Of a stretch of DNA of 64,000 nucleotides, positions 54,801 to 64,000 are shown one piece after another. The stretch comes from Liolophura sinensis (lineage: Eukaryota; Mollusca; Polyplacophora; Chitonida; Chitonidae). The stretch spans positions 14,517,501-14,581,500 of the forward strand of contig NC_088303.1 of the NCBI RefSeq assembly GCF_032854445.1, read 5' to 3'. How positions within the stretch are numbered: the first letter of the stretch is position 1; each line of letters opens with the position of its first letter. The notes below the pieces were generated by a model, which had not been told where the DNA came from, searched no databases, and saw only the letters and a program-made list of their open reading frames with translations. The position numbers were made by a program, and so were the translations under genes.

Positions 54801-57800
54801 GCCCATGGAAAACCTTGATTGTTAGGAAATTTAGAAAACGTACGAAAATACATCTGTGTAGTTCCTTGCTGTTGGAATATGTGTATCCGTTCAAAATTGA
54901 TACATTTGTGGAAGATCATTTGTATTCCCTCAATCATTATGGCAAGCAATTCTGTATTTACTAATTTATTTATTTGATTGGTGTTCAACATCGTACTCAA
55001 GGATATTTCACTAACATGACGGCGACCAGTATCATGGTGGGAGGAAACCTGGCAGAGCCAGGGGGAAATCTACAGCTAGCCCCAGGTTGCTGTCAGGCCT
55101 CCCCATGTATGCGAGTAAGAATGTTTGCCATATGTGAAAAAGTTTGTGAGTAAATTGCCAGAGGTTGGTGGTCTACCTGTGGCACTCTGTGGTTTTCTCC
55201 ACTTGTAAAACTGACAGCCATTAAAGAAGTGAAAAATTCAAGGAAATGCATTAAACATCTACCAAATTAATCATACTGGTAACCCATAATTGAATGTTTG
55301 CTATCTTTGTAAGATTTTTAATGCTGTGTTTTGTACAGAGAATCCTGATGAAGATCCCTTTCATCTGGTCACAGATTTGAGTGAACTTCATCATGACTTC
55401 AGCGTCCTGAGCAACGTTGTTGCACTGGTCAGCGCCCTGAAAAGGTCTTACACGGTAAGTACCAGTTAATTAGTTGTTAAAAGGCCATGGATTTCTAAAG
55501 TTTGGCAAGTTTTTGAAAGGACATGTTTTAGTTTAGAGCTATTCAGGGTGCAAAATGTTCACATGTTAAGCTGTAAATTTCGCTTGTGACAGGTTGAATG
55601 AAAACTTACCTGGCACATGTCATAAGTACAAAATCCAGATACTCATCAGTGGAAAATAAATAATGTATATTTAACGTGCATATCACAGTGAGTTATGTAT
55701 GGACTTTTATGGGCTCTCCCTACTTGGCTGAACATGTAGGTCTTATTCATATCTGCAAACACTTATGATATAAACATGTAGATTTTATACATCAAAATGG
55801 CATGTATGACAAGATGGTGCTTGTCATTATTCTGTCACCGTGTCCACTGTAGGGGTTGTCGGAGGAATCTGTCCACGCGCTGATCCGAGACCTTCAGCGG
55901 ATCATCCACGTGAAAGACGAACAGCTGAGACTGGTGAAGAGCTGCTCCATTACATTGTCGGTGCCGTGTAGGACCGTTACTGGGGGGTGAGTGCTGTTTG
56001 GGATCTTGACGGGGGAGGTGAAGATGTACATGTAGGGGATGATCACTGGTATACGATGTTAAAGAGAGGCGTATCTTATTATTATTTATTTGATTAGTGT
56101 TTTATGCTATACTCAAGAATATATCACTTACATGTCTACGACAGCAGCCACCATTATAGTGGGAGGAACAGATGGAAGCATAATAAAGTGTTATGTAGAC
56201 TGATAACAGTGTAGAATGGTAGAAAGGGAGTAAATCGTGTTTTAATGGAGAGATAAAAGTGGAGTATTAATGATGTGTAGAGGTGAAAGGGGTGTACAGC
56301 ACCGTGGCTGAGGTGGGGTGAGGGAGTGTATCTCAAAATGGGCGTGTACAATATGGATTGGTCTAGGGAAGATAGAAGGTTAGGTCAGAAATAACGCACT
56401 GATGTCTGGAAGCAAAAAATTTAAGTTTGAATGCATTTTAAAATCCCTGATTTTCCAATGGTGGATATTATTTATTTATTTATTTATTTATTTATTGGAT
56501 GAGTGTTTTATGCCATACTCAAGAATGTTTCACTTACACGCCGGTAGCCAACATTATGGCAAAGCCCCTGGAAAACCCACAACCATTCCCGGCTTGCTGA
56601 CAGATCTTGCCATATACGACTGGAGACGAAGCCATCATGAGCTGGATTTAAACTCACAGCAACCAAAACAGGATATTAAACTACATGTATGCTGTAAAGG
56701 TGTGAAATATGTTTTATAATTTTTTAATTCTAGGGATAAAAAATGGCTCGGGCGCTATGCCAATTCAACATTGTATGACTGAAATTCTGTGAGTAATGTC
56801 TGTCTATGATGCTATCTATTGTCCAGGATGGGCCGAACTAAATATGTGTTCCACACTCAGTCTCCATCTGCTCGGGAAGATTGGTGTTTAGACCTACAGA
56901 TTGCAAAGATGGGTTTAGGTGAGAAATGTGATCTGATGTAGATTATAAAACTGGTAGATGGCATTACACTCTTCAAGGCTGTTTATCTTGCAGTGTTACC
57001 TGTTGTGAATTTTACTCCTTGAAGTCTAACTTCATGTATGAGTCGAATCTTAAACAATCCTTTAGAAACTTATCAAAACTGCGATCTTTTTTAACCTTTT
57101 CATTTGTTCACAAAACTTAAATCTAATGACTAGAGGTGATCACCAGTTGACTTGTTAAATTTCCATCTTGACACGGATGTCCCACATGTTGAATGGCTTG
57201 ATACAGATGTCCCACATGTTGAATGGCTCAATAGGGATGTCCCACATGTTGAATGGCTTGACACGGATGTCCCACATGTTGAATGGCTTGACACGGATGT
57301 CCCATATGTTGAATGGCTTGACACGGATGTCCCACATGTTGAATGGCTTGACACGGATGTCCCACATGTTGAATGGCTTGATACGGATGTCCCACATGTT
57401 GAATGGCTTGATATGGATGTCCCACATGTTGAATAGCTTGATATGGATGTCCCACATGTTGAATGGCTTGATACAGATGTCCCACATGTTGAATGGCTTG
57501 ATATGGATGTCCCACGTTGAATGGCTTGATACAGATGTCCCACATGTTGAATGGCTTGATACAGATGTGCCACATGTTGAATGGCTTGATACGGATGTCC
57601 CAGATGTTGAATGGCTCGATAGGGATGTCCCGCATGTTGAATGGCTTGATACGGATGTCCCACATGTTGAATGGCTTGATACGGATGTCCCACATGTTGA
57701 ATGGCTTGATACAGATGTCCCAGATGTTGAATGGCTTGATACGGATGTCCCACATGTTGAATGGCTCAATAGGGATGTCCCACATGTTGAATGGCTTGAT

Positions 57801-60800
57801 ACGGATGTCCCAGATGTTGAAGGGCTTGATACAGATGTGCCACATGTTGAATGGCTTGATACGGATGTCCCAGATGTTGAATGGCTTGATAAGGATGTCC
57901 CACATGTTGAATGGCTTGATATGGATGTCCCAGATGTTGAAGGTCTGATACGCATGTCCCACATGTTGAATGGCTTGATAAGGATGTCCCAGATGTTGAA
58001 GGTCTTGATACAGATGTCCCACATGTTGAATGGCTTGATAAGGATGTCCCACATGTTGAAGGTCTTGATACGCATGTCCCACATGTTGAATGGCTTCATA
58101 CATGTACATATACATCTACAACTGTACACGTTTTTTGACTTGGTTCAATCTTGTACAGTGTTTCATAGAGGCCCATACATTATGACGGCAGTCGTCATTA
58201 TTGCATAATGTTTTGTATTTTTGCTTACATTTAAGTGTGAATTAGAGCATTTCTATAATCTTTTACAGAGGCCCGTAATAACCCTGGCTGGGACATCCCC
58301 CATGCTGTGAATGGGATCTCGAGTGTGATGCCAGCACTGTTCATTAAGGCTTTACCTGTTGACGTGGTACGCCATTATACTAAGGTAACTAATCATGTGT
58401 TTTTAGAAGTGTTTTTGAGACTGTTTCTAATGTTGGGTTTTGTCAATAGCAGAATGCCCTGCCTCTGAATGAGATTGTCCATAAAGCACATGTATGTACA
58501 CTTAAAATCTCAGATTTTTGAAAATATGTGTAACATTTCATAATTGGAAAGTTTGCCAGAATAATTTGCCACAGGTCATTGGTGCATGTACACTGGCTTC
58601 TCTGCTTTCCTCGACCCACGATATACTGGCAAAGGGATAGTGCTCTGCATCCTGTCCTACGTGTATCTGTCAAGATGTTCAATAATTCCTGAACCCGCGT
58701 GTAATACGGATCACATCGAAAATTCATGGGATTTCTCCTTTACAGCCAGTCTGTAAAACGTCAGCAAATGCTCTCTGGGCAGTGGTAAGTAAGAAGAGAA
58801 TGACACTCTTTCTGTGAGTGCCTGAATGATTTCTGATATCTATTTGTTGTACCAGGTGCGTTGTGCTGTCCCTGTGTTTTTATCAACCCCGTCAAACATA
58901 GGTGTGGGGATGCAGCACCTGTGGGTCTGCAACACGACGGCCACCAGGGGGCAGGTCTCCATCGTATCCATCCACTCCAACCGTCCTCGGGTCATCGAGT
59001 CGTACCAGGCGTGTGACTGTGAGATCGTTTGTGTTGAGAATGTTCCTGGCTACTCTGCAGAGAATGATCCGTACTCATTCAAAATGGACACTGTGTGGAT
59101 GGTCACTGTCAAGGCTGAGTATGTGTCTCAGATGTGGGAAATATACAGTAATACACCAACCTACTTTCCAAACTATTGCGTAAAGGCAAAAAAGTGAACT
59201 TTTTTCCCCTAAATTTAATTGATTGGGGTGACCAAAATGTCATGTTGGGTAATGAGAAAATTTGCATTAAATCATGAATTAATTGTACATGTACACATTT
59301 TGATGTATGCTGTAACTGACAGCTAATCAGTAGTTTTCAATACCAAATGTATTTTCCAATAATAATGCAATTTATGGAATAGAAACTTGTACCAATAAAT
59401 TTGTTTTGTTAGAGCTAAATTTATTTGTTCGTTGTGTAAGTAGTGTGAGAAAATTCAACCAGTAATTGAAATAGCTTGAAATGAAATGAGATGTGTACCA
59501 TTATGTTTTGATCAGGGTGTTAATCTATCAGCTCACAAGTTCTGACGGACTCACAAAACGCCAGCCCTCTGCCACATTTGCCCTGCCCTCACCGTGCTCC
59601 TATCTGAAGTACGTAGATGAGTGTGTGTTTGCTGCTCTGGACAATGGTCAGATGGCTGTGTACACCAGAGATATTGGTGAGTGAAATTCACGTGTGGGTG
59701 GTTGTGTCTAAGCTATGCTCCTAAATTTGTGCCTGCTGTAATTATCAAGATGATCTTCACCTGCCAGTGCCTAACTTCTGGCCCTGATGTTTGCTGTTTT
59801 CATATCTTGTCCTGCCTTAGTTTACTATTCTAATCTTGACAAGGAGAAGATGGTGATCTCTATGCTTATAATGTGTATTATTCCAAAGGCAGTGTATTTC
59901 AAGATTACAGGAATAATCTGCTCTAGTAACACAGAGTTTATTTATATATTCAATTGGTGTTTTACGCCGTACTCAAGAATATTTCACTTATACGATGACG
60001 GCCAGCATTATGGTATGAGAAAAACGGGCAGAGCCCGGGGGAAACCCACAACCATCCACAGTTTGCTGACAGACCTACCCAGCATGAGCTGGACTTGAAC
60101 TCACTGCATTTGCGAGAGGCTTCTGGATTAGTAGGTTGCGCTAGCCAACTGAGCCACAGAGACCCCCCAGTAACACAGAGTTATAGGTTCCAAATGTATT
60201 GGTTAATAAATATGTATATGATTGAGGGTTAACACTGTAGGCTTACTCGAGATGATTTCACAGGTTTGGGCTGTGGTGAGGTTTATGTCGTGGAGAAATA
60301 ATGATCTACAGTTGATTCTTGAGAAAGAATTGACAAGGCAAAGAGATGCGGAAACGTGTTTGTAGTAACATAACAACTATCGATTCTTTTTAAAGAATCT
60401 CAGGGTAGCATGGTTGATCTGTCGTGACATGAAGTTTTAGTGTAAGAGTGTTAGAGCTTTCAGTCACTGGGAGTCCAGTCAGTTGTAGTCTATATAGATT
60501 ACTACTGGGTGTGTAAGATTTTGGGCAGTGATTAAGTCTATGATTAGTTATGAGGGAAAGTAAATCTGAATTGATTGAAGCTTACATATAATCTAATAAT
60601 CTAATATATAATCATATAATCTAGTCTGACAGTAGATTATACAATCTCTGTCACATTGACATAACCTGGCCTCGAGATTTCCATGTGCGTAATCAGAATG
60701 CCACAAATAAGACCCACCAGTTCACCTTGCTGTTCATATTTGTGACTAAGAGAATTGATGACGCTACTCTGCCTCTTCTCATACTGGCAGCATTTGGTGT

Positions 60801-63800
60801 ATTTGAAATGAAGGCAAAAAACGAAACTGTTAGAATACGAAGTTCACACTGATGAGAAACAAATGGACCCTTCATCTATAACATTCTTATGATCGGTTAG
60901 ACAAAGGATTGACTTCACAACACACGTTTAAATTTGTCCAGAAGGAGGAGGTTGCATGGTCTTCGCGAATAGCTGAGTGGGATATTGGAATGTTTTAAAG
61001 CCTTGTGTTCATGAGATCAAATCCATCTCTATGGTATACCAGTCAAAAGTGCACTCAGGTGGTACAAGTCGTCACCCATCACCATCAAACCACAAACTCG
61101 CAAGGGTGGATTCTTGAAAAATAATTGACTGTTCAGCCATTAAAGTGACGTCACAGCAAATGTTTAAAGTGCGAAGAGCCTGGAGAAAATCAAACCTCCT
61201 TAAAGCTAGAAATGAAACTATAACATTGTTTTGTCTTGACATTTGTAATGGGCTAGAATAACAGTCCTGGTTAGACAAGGCCTTCATATAACAGATGTTC
61301 ACTTATTTCAGCAGTCTCTAATTACAATTACATAGACCATACCATTTCTTATTTCCTTTTGAAGAACATTGCGTTCATAAACACAGTATTACTGCTAAGC
61401 GGAAAAAAAAATCATATGTTAAGTCAGTGTTCATTAGGGAATAAGACAATAAATTGTGAGATAAAAAATAATTTTCTACTTCTAGCTATTTGTCTCTGAC
61501 TGCACAGGCTTTCAGTCAGTTGAAATACATTCACAACTGTGCACTATGCCTTGTATGAGGATAAATTTAGAAGAATTATTTTCTTTTGAATTTAACAAGC
61601 TTGGTTTTGAAGCTTTAGATAAAACCAAATTAAATCATTCTGAATTGTGTTTCTGTTGATGACAGCTGGAAAGTGGAATGTCACCTCCCCCTTGTACTTG
61701 AACCTGGGCACTAAGCCTGTCAAATGTCTGTTTCCTTTGGAGAATCACCTGCTGTGCACATCAGGAAATGTCATCCATTTTGTCAGCTTAACAACACTGG
61801 AGGTGCAGGTTTGTTCCCATGCTTTTTCTTTATTTATAAAATAATATATAGAATGAAAGTTTGATACATAGTTTGAGCAACTTATTTAAGATATATTGGA
61901 GTTAGGGATTTAAGATGTTGGGATTCAGCTACATTGAAACTTTGTCAGGTAATGGAGAAGCTTTCCTTATTAAAATTATTAGGGTCCAAGCTGTGTAGTC
62001 TATTGTTCATTGCTTGCTGTTGTGATGATGATGTGTGAGCAAACTCGTAATGTATTACTCATTTATTGCAAGAAAACAAAGGGCATTTCAGCTTGGACCC
62101 AAATAACCATTTGACAGGAAAAAGTACTTAAAGCTTTTTTCACCCATAAGATGACGTCTCTGTCTGCTTTAAAGTAGTATTAACTATGGTATGAAAAAGT
62201 TAGAAATAAATTTGTATGTTTTAATTATTAATGGACACAATGATGAAAAATTTGAATTTAACAAAATTAGAAATCTAATGGAAAAGAGGGCAATATGTTG
62301 TCAAATTTTGGAATGAAGGTAACATCATGTTGTCATGTTAGGGACGTGGAAATGGACTGTCAAACTGCTGGTAAAATTTGCAGTCGCAGGTCTGGAAATA
62401 ACTTCTTGAGGCAGGGCTGACAAATCTCAAAGCCCAGCTAAAGGTCTCTGGTTTTGAAGACTCCCTGTGTTACTTGCATGTTAAGTTTGTCAGGCACCAT
62501 TTAGTTTGTACCTGACAAGATGGGTTTTTATGCCTGACTGTCTTTGTCACACTGCTTATTTGCAGTCTTGTAATAGGCTGGGTGTAAATGCTGTTAGGAA
62601 GTACAACAGTGCTGTCATGCTGGTGGTAAAGCGAGGAGTCTGTATATACTAACATTTCTGTTACAGAAGTCACACAAATTGTCACCAGATGATGATGTGG
62701 TGATTGGTCATGTGACCAGAGCAGGCGTGGGATTGTGGGTATCATACGAGGACCAACCTTTGATCCATGTGTATCATCTGGAGACATTAAATCAGCTACA
62801 GGATGTAAACGTCTCATCAGCTGTCCAGAAAGCTCTAACAGGTATCTACCTTTTCCTTAAAGAGTTGGAACCTGTGAACATATGCCTACATGTATGGTAT
62901 TGATTTAGGGTATGTTTTATGTGACAATGTTTTATACCATTTATTTTAGACTTGCTTACTTTAGAAAGAACAAAAAACAAAGAACTTAGATTGTGTTGAC
63001 TTACCTGGGCGTACAACATGTCCACTGTGGTCCGTGCTCTCATTGTCATGGTTTGTTAATGTGTAATACTTCAGTTAATGTGAACTATTTGAAAACTTAA
63101 CAGTTGCATGTTGGTGTGTTTACTGTGGACAAAGCAGGTTTGCTAGACTACATGTACAGTCAAATTATTTAGTATAATGAGACTTAGTATGGGTATTTTT
63201 TCTCTGTGTACATGCATCAGTGCCTCTGGTTACGTCTATACAAATGGAATGTAAAACACAGTCTTTACTCACAAGGATCATAAAAATCACTAGAATTCTC
63301 TACAGGTTTGTAAAATTCTGGTAAAAAATATATATAATGAATAAATTAAATTTGTGTAACTCTGAAGAATCTCCTGATGGTTATAAAATGAAAATTATTG
63401 AGTGACAATGAAGTCTTGTTGATGTTACACTAGTTGTTACACATATCAGTGGCACCAAATGACTAAATATAAATTAATTGCCAGTGAAAACTTTATTGAT
63501 TTATCTAGTTGCTTTGCCATAGTGGATGTTGGAGTTTACCATAAATTCTCAGAGAGACTGAAATTAAGATAAGTTTTAAGAATACATTCATAGTTTCCCA
63601 TCCATCTGTGTGTTGATCTTTCTTAATACCTCTCCGTTATGTCCCTGTTCCAGGGCAAGTTCCAGAAGATATTCTGTCCTCAATTACCAAAGACATCCAG
63701 GTATCCTGTCTTCTGGCAAGCAAGGGTCTACTGTGGATTGGCACTTGCAAGGGAGTTATTTTGACTCTACCGTTGCCTCGGTTACGTGAAGGTGTCCCTC

Positions 63801-64000
63801 AGATCGTCAGTAGACCGTGTGTCTCCTTCCACGGACATTGCGGACCAGTCAGATTTCTCCTGCCCATTTACTTCCTCACACCAGAAGTGAGCACTTTGAA
63901 AGCCAAGACTGCTCTCAGAGAATATGACTATGTGCCATTTAAACCTTCAGTTGAAAAGCAAGAAACTCAGTCTGCTAAGGAAAGTGCAGAGGCAAATCCT
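45092..64000 (+). CDS. ARHGEF10: Rho guanine nucleotide exchange factor, ARHGEF10/10L family (21 exons, 3' partial)
   Basis: It is a cytosolic activator of Rho GTPases: the DH domain opens the nucleotide pocket of RhoA-type proteins to swap GDP for GTP. Exons: 45092-45860, 46347-46376, 46595-46842, 47967-48125, 49858-49935, 50602-50775, 51515-51631, 52665-52757, 53121-53345, 53608-53687, 54260-54408, 55339-55454, 55853-55986, 56827-56918, 58269-58384, 58746-58784, 58856-59118, 59516-59676, 61666-61808, 62667-62841, 63654-64000 (open at the window end). They give 1236 codons with no break. Order: acidic N-terminus (1-~402), DH domain (~403-631), atypical PH region (~632-821) and WD40-like C-terminal propeller (822 on). 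The DH part ([56 protein letters not shown]) fits ARHGEF10/10L better than ARHGEF17. I cannot say which vertebrate paralogue it equals. Confidence 0.9.
46347..46376 (+). CDS. 30-base microexon of the ARHGEF10-family gene
   Basis: After TTTGACAG the exon encodes QEFYAGDQM between two split Gly codons and ends at GTGAGT. It is flanked by phase-1 introns on both sides and its length is a multiple of three, so including or skipping it leaves the frame intact, as expected of a cassette exon. Confidence 0.7.
46595..48125 (+). CDS. ARHGEF10-family exons 3-4: acidic/Tyr segment and linker
   Basis: Exon 3 (46595-46842) encodes [20 protein letters not shown] and [16 protein letters not shown], dense in acidic residues and Tyr, then a basic patch ([11 protein letters not shown]). 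Exon 4 (47967-48125) encodes [20 protein letters not shown] and a Pro-rich stretch ([12 protein letters not shown]) just before the DH domain. The order of acidic, basic amphipathic and Pro-rich parts is what I see; I know no assigned function for them. Confidence 0.8.
46915..47115 (+). repeat. dispersed repeat family B, copy 3
   Basis: ATTTTGGAGACAAAACTACA, GGGCTTAAAACAAGTGTAAT and CGAAAAGATTGAAGAATTAC follow the same order as the copies near 20.9 and 35.1 kb. It lies in ARHGEF10 intron 3. Confidence 0.68.
47314..47347. other. perfect 11-bp inverted repeat with 12-base loop
   Basis: GCTTTGACCAG and CTGGTCAAAGC face each other across ATGCACCAGGTG, giving a stable hairpin in ARHGEF10 intron 3. 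No function is evident. Confidence 0.6.
48333..49613. repeat. 23-bp minisatellite, about 55 copies, in ARHGEF10 intron 4
   Basis: The unit is GTGACGTATTTGGTCTGCCC plus ACT, with variants TGATGTATT, TGACATATT, TGACGCATT and AGCCC/GCCTGCCC. A few units carry short insertions (TATTATTTGATC). The right end, at 49602-49609, closes with a perfect TGACGTCA. Frames on the minus strand read through parts of it ([20 protein letters not shown]) only because of the repeat. Confidence 0.95.
49858..53345 (+). CDS. ARHGEF10-family DH (RhoGEF) domain, exons 5-9
   Basis: Five phase-0 exons (49858-49935, 50602-50775, 51515-51631, 52665-52757, 53121-53345) encode the catalytic DH domain. The first helix (CR1) is [20 protein letters not shown]; the middle is [20 protein letters not shown] and [22 protein letters not shown]3 is [20 protein letters not shown]; the last helix is [20 protein letters not shown]. 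The Glu of DSEKSY and the KPVQR core, both needed for exchange in the family, are present. Confidence 0.92.
51100..51195. repeat. dispersed repeat family C, copy 2
   Basis: GCCCGTGTTATAGTGAATGT then GATCAAAAATAGTTACCTAA parallels the copy at 27306-27460. It lies in ARHGEF10 intron 6. Confidence 0.5.
51835..51980 (-). mobile_element. SINE family A, 3' half
   Basis: It has TTTATTTATTTATATAATTG, CAAAATATTTCACTGATATG, GGCGGCCAGCATTATGGTGG and CTCACGACCATCCGCAGGCT, the SINE in reverse complement. The tRNA head is missing. Confidence 0.78.
53608..56918 (+). CDS. ARHGEF10-family PH-like region, exons 10-14
   Basis: Exons 53608-53687, 54260-54408, 55339-55454, 55853-55986 and 56827-56918 follow the DH domain. 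Strand-like pieces [18 protein letters not shown] and [18 protein letters not shown] begin a PH fold; ITVVFAKPG and the later [20 protein letters not shown] then DLQIAKM supply the last strands and helix with the usual Trp. About 90 residues with a helical segment ([20 protein letters not shown]) lie between the halves, as in the interrupted PH region of this family. Confidence 0.82.
54960..55115 (-). mobile_element. SINE family A, 3' half
   Basis: TTTATTTATTTGATTGGTGT, ATATTTCACTAACATGACGG, TATCATGGTGGGAGGAAACC and CCAGGTTGCTGTCAGGCCTC follow the reverse-complemented SINE, which then stops before the tRNA-like head. Confidence 0.78.
56080..56172 (-). mobile_element. SINE family A, 3' end fragment
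   Basis: ATTTATTTGATTAGTGTTTT, CTCAAGAATATATCACTTAC and CACCATTATAGTGGGAGGAA cover about 90 bases of the reverse-complemented SINE. Confidence 0.7.
56466..56672 (-). mobile_element. SINE family A, most of the body
   Basis: After a (TTTA)n run it has GGATGAGTGTTTTATGCCAT, TTTCACTTACACGCCGGTAG, ACCCACAACCATTCCCGGCT and GAGCTGGATTTAAACTCACA (B-box complement). The head is missing. Confidence 0.75.
57166..58097. repeat. 30-bp minisatellite, about 31 copies, in ARHGEF10 intron 14
   Basis: The unit is GATACGGATGTCCCACATGT plus TGAATGGCTT, with variants at a few fixed positions (ACAG/ACGG/ATGG, CACATG/CAGATG, GAATGG/GAAGGT). The length is ten codons, so several frames stay open on both strands for 200-346 codons ([10 protein letters not shown] on the plus strand). 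None has a credible start or family match. Confidence 0.95.
58269..64000 (+). CDS. ARHGEF10-family C-terminal WD40-like propeller, exons 15-21 (partial)
   Basis: Exons 58269-58384, 58746-58784, 58856-59118, 59516-59676, 61666-61808, 62667-62841 and 63654-64000 encode repeated blade-like units ending in W-x-C/T or similar: [80 protein letters not shown] and [20 protein letters not shown]. This is the propeller found behind DH-PH in ARHGEF10, 10L and 17. The frame is still open at 64000, so the last blades and C-terminus are outside the window. Exon 16 is only 39 bases and phase 0. Confidence 0.85.
59939..60168 (-). mobile_element. SINE family A, full length with a 14-bp target-site duplication
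   Basis: AGTAACACAGAGTT stands on both sides (59925-59938 and 60169-60182). Between them is the whole SINE in reverse complement: A/T tail, GGTGTTTTACGCCGTACTCA, GACGGCCAGCATTATGG, GGACTTGAACTCACTGCATT (B box) and AACTGAGCCACAGAGACC (A box and head). The perfect duplication fits a recent LINE-driven insertion into ARHGEF10 intron 18. Confidence 0.92.
60960..61150 (+). mobile_element. possible second tRNA-derived SINE (Ser/Leu-like head)
   Basis: GCGAATAGCTGAGTGGGATA fits a Pol III A box (TAGCTGAGTGGG), and about 50 bases on CATGAGATCAAATCCATCTC resembles a B box. The sequence does not fold as a proper tRNA and differs from family A. Only one copy is seen. A TGACGTCA palindrome lies just behind it at 61146-61153. 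Confidence 0.3.
61982..62100. mobile_element. small inverted-repeat element, possible MITE
   Basis: GGGTCCAAGCT at the left and AGCTTGGACCC at the right are perfect 11-base inverted ends around 97 bases of AT-rich DNA in ARHGEF10 intron 19. There is no clear target-site duplication and no second copy in the window. Confidence 0.4.

Noticed and set aside
57130-58208. Frames of 207-346 codons on both strands
   Set aside because: Translations of the 30-bp minisatellite inside an intron; no start context or family match.
49858-64000. Assignment of the RhoGEF to ARHGEF17
   Set aside because: ARHGEF17 also has DH, PH and propeller, but the DH sequence ([23 protein letters not shown]) fits ARHGEF10/10L better from memory.

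Overview
The window is nuclear DNA from an animal. Every gene I can support is split by introns with GT-AG splice sites (one GC-AG). The sequence is AT-rich, tRNA-derived SINE copies and minisatellites sit in introns, and the palindromic word TACATGTA recurs. The protein families and this repeat style fit a lophotrochozoan invertebrate, most likely a mollusc, but I cannot name the species. I see no bacterial, organellar or viral genes, rRNA or CRISPR.

Layout. Three genes lie in a row on the minus strand: (1) the first visible exon of a TRPC-type cation channel (249-1049), running off the left edge; (2) DUS2, tRNA-dihydrouridine synthase 2, in 14 exons (17390 down to 3525), with an unbroken frame, the catalytic Cys at residue 116 and a C-terminal double-stranded-RNA-binding domain; (3) AGXT, alanine-glyoxylate aminotransferase, in 13 exons (33151 down to 22385), with a probable mitochondrial presequence on its own first exon and a one-base frame break in the sixth. 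About 12 kb without a recognisable gene follows (33152-45019), holding SINEs, a TIR DNA transposon and simple repeats. A Rho guanine-nucleotide exchange factor of the ARHGEF10/10L family then runs on the plus strand from 45092 off the right edge (21 exons, 1236 codons seen, frame kept throughout). The genes are unrelated housekeeping or signalling functions and form no pathway.

The most unusual content is repetitive. Two tandem arrays inside AGXT were built from AGXT's own exons: a roughly 33-copy, 36-bp array copied from the 3' end of coding exon 3 together with its splice donor, and a 127-bp array copied from the 3' part of the last visible exon. A third array (9 x 73 bp, DUS2 intron 8) was built from the SINE that is scattered through the window. 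ARHGEF10 introns carry two more large arrays, 23 bp and 30 bp. There are also at least two TIR elements and three further dispersed repeat families seen two or three times each.

Exon boundaries were set by reading splice sites, frame continuity and remembered family similarity. No alignment or transcript data were available.
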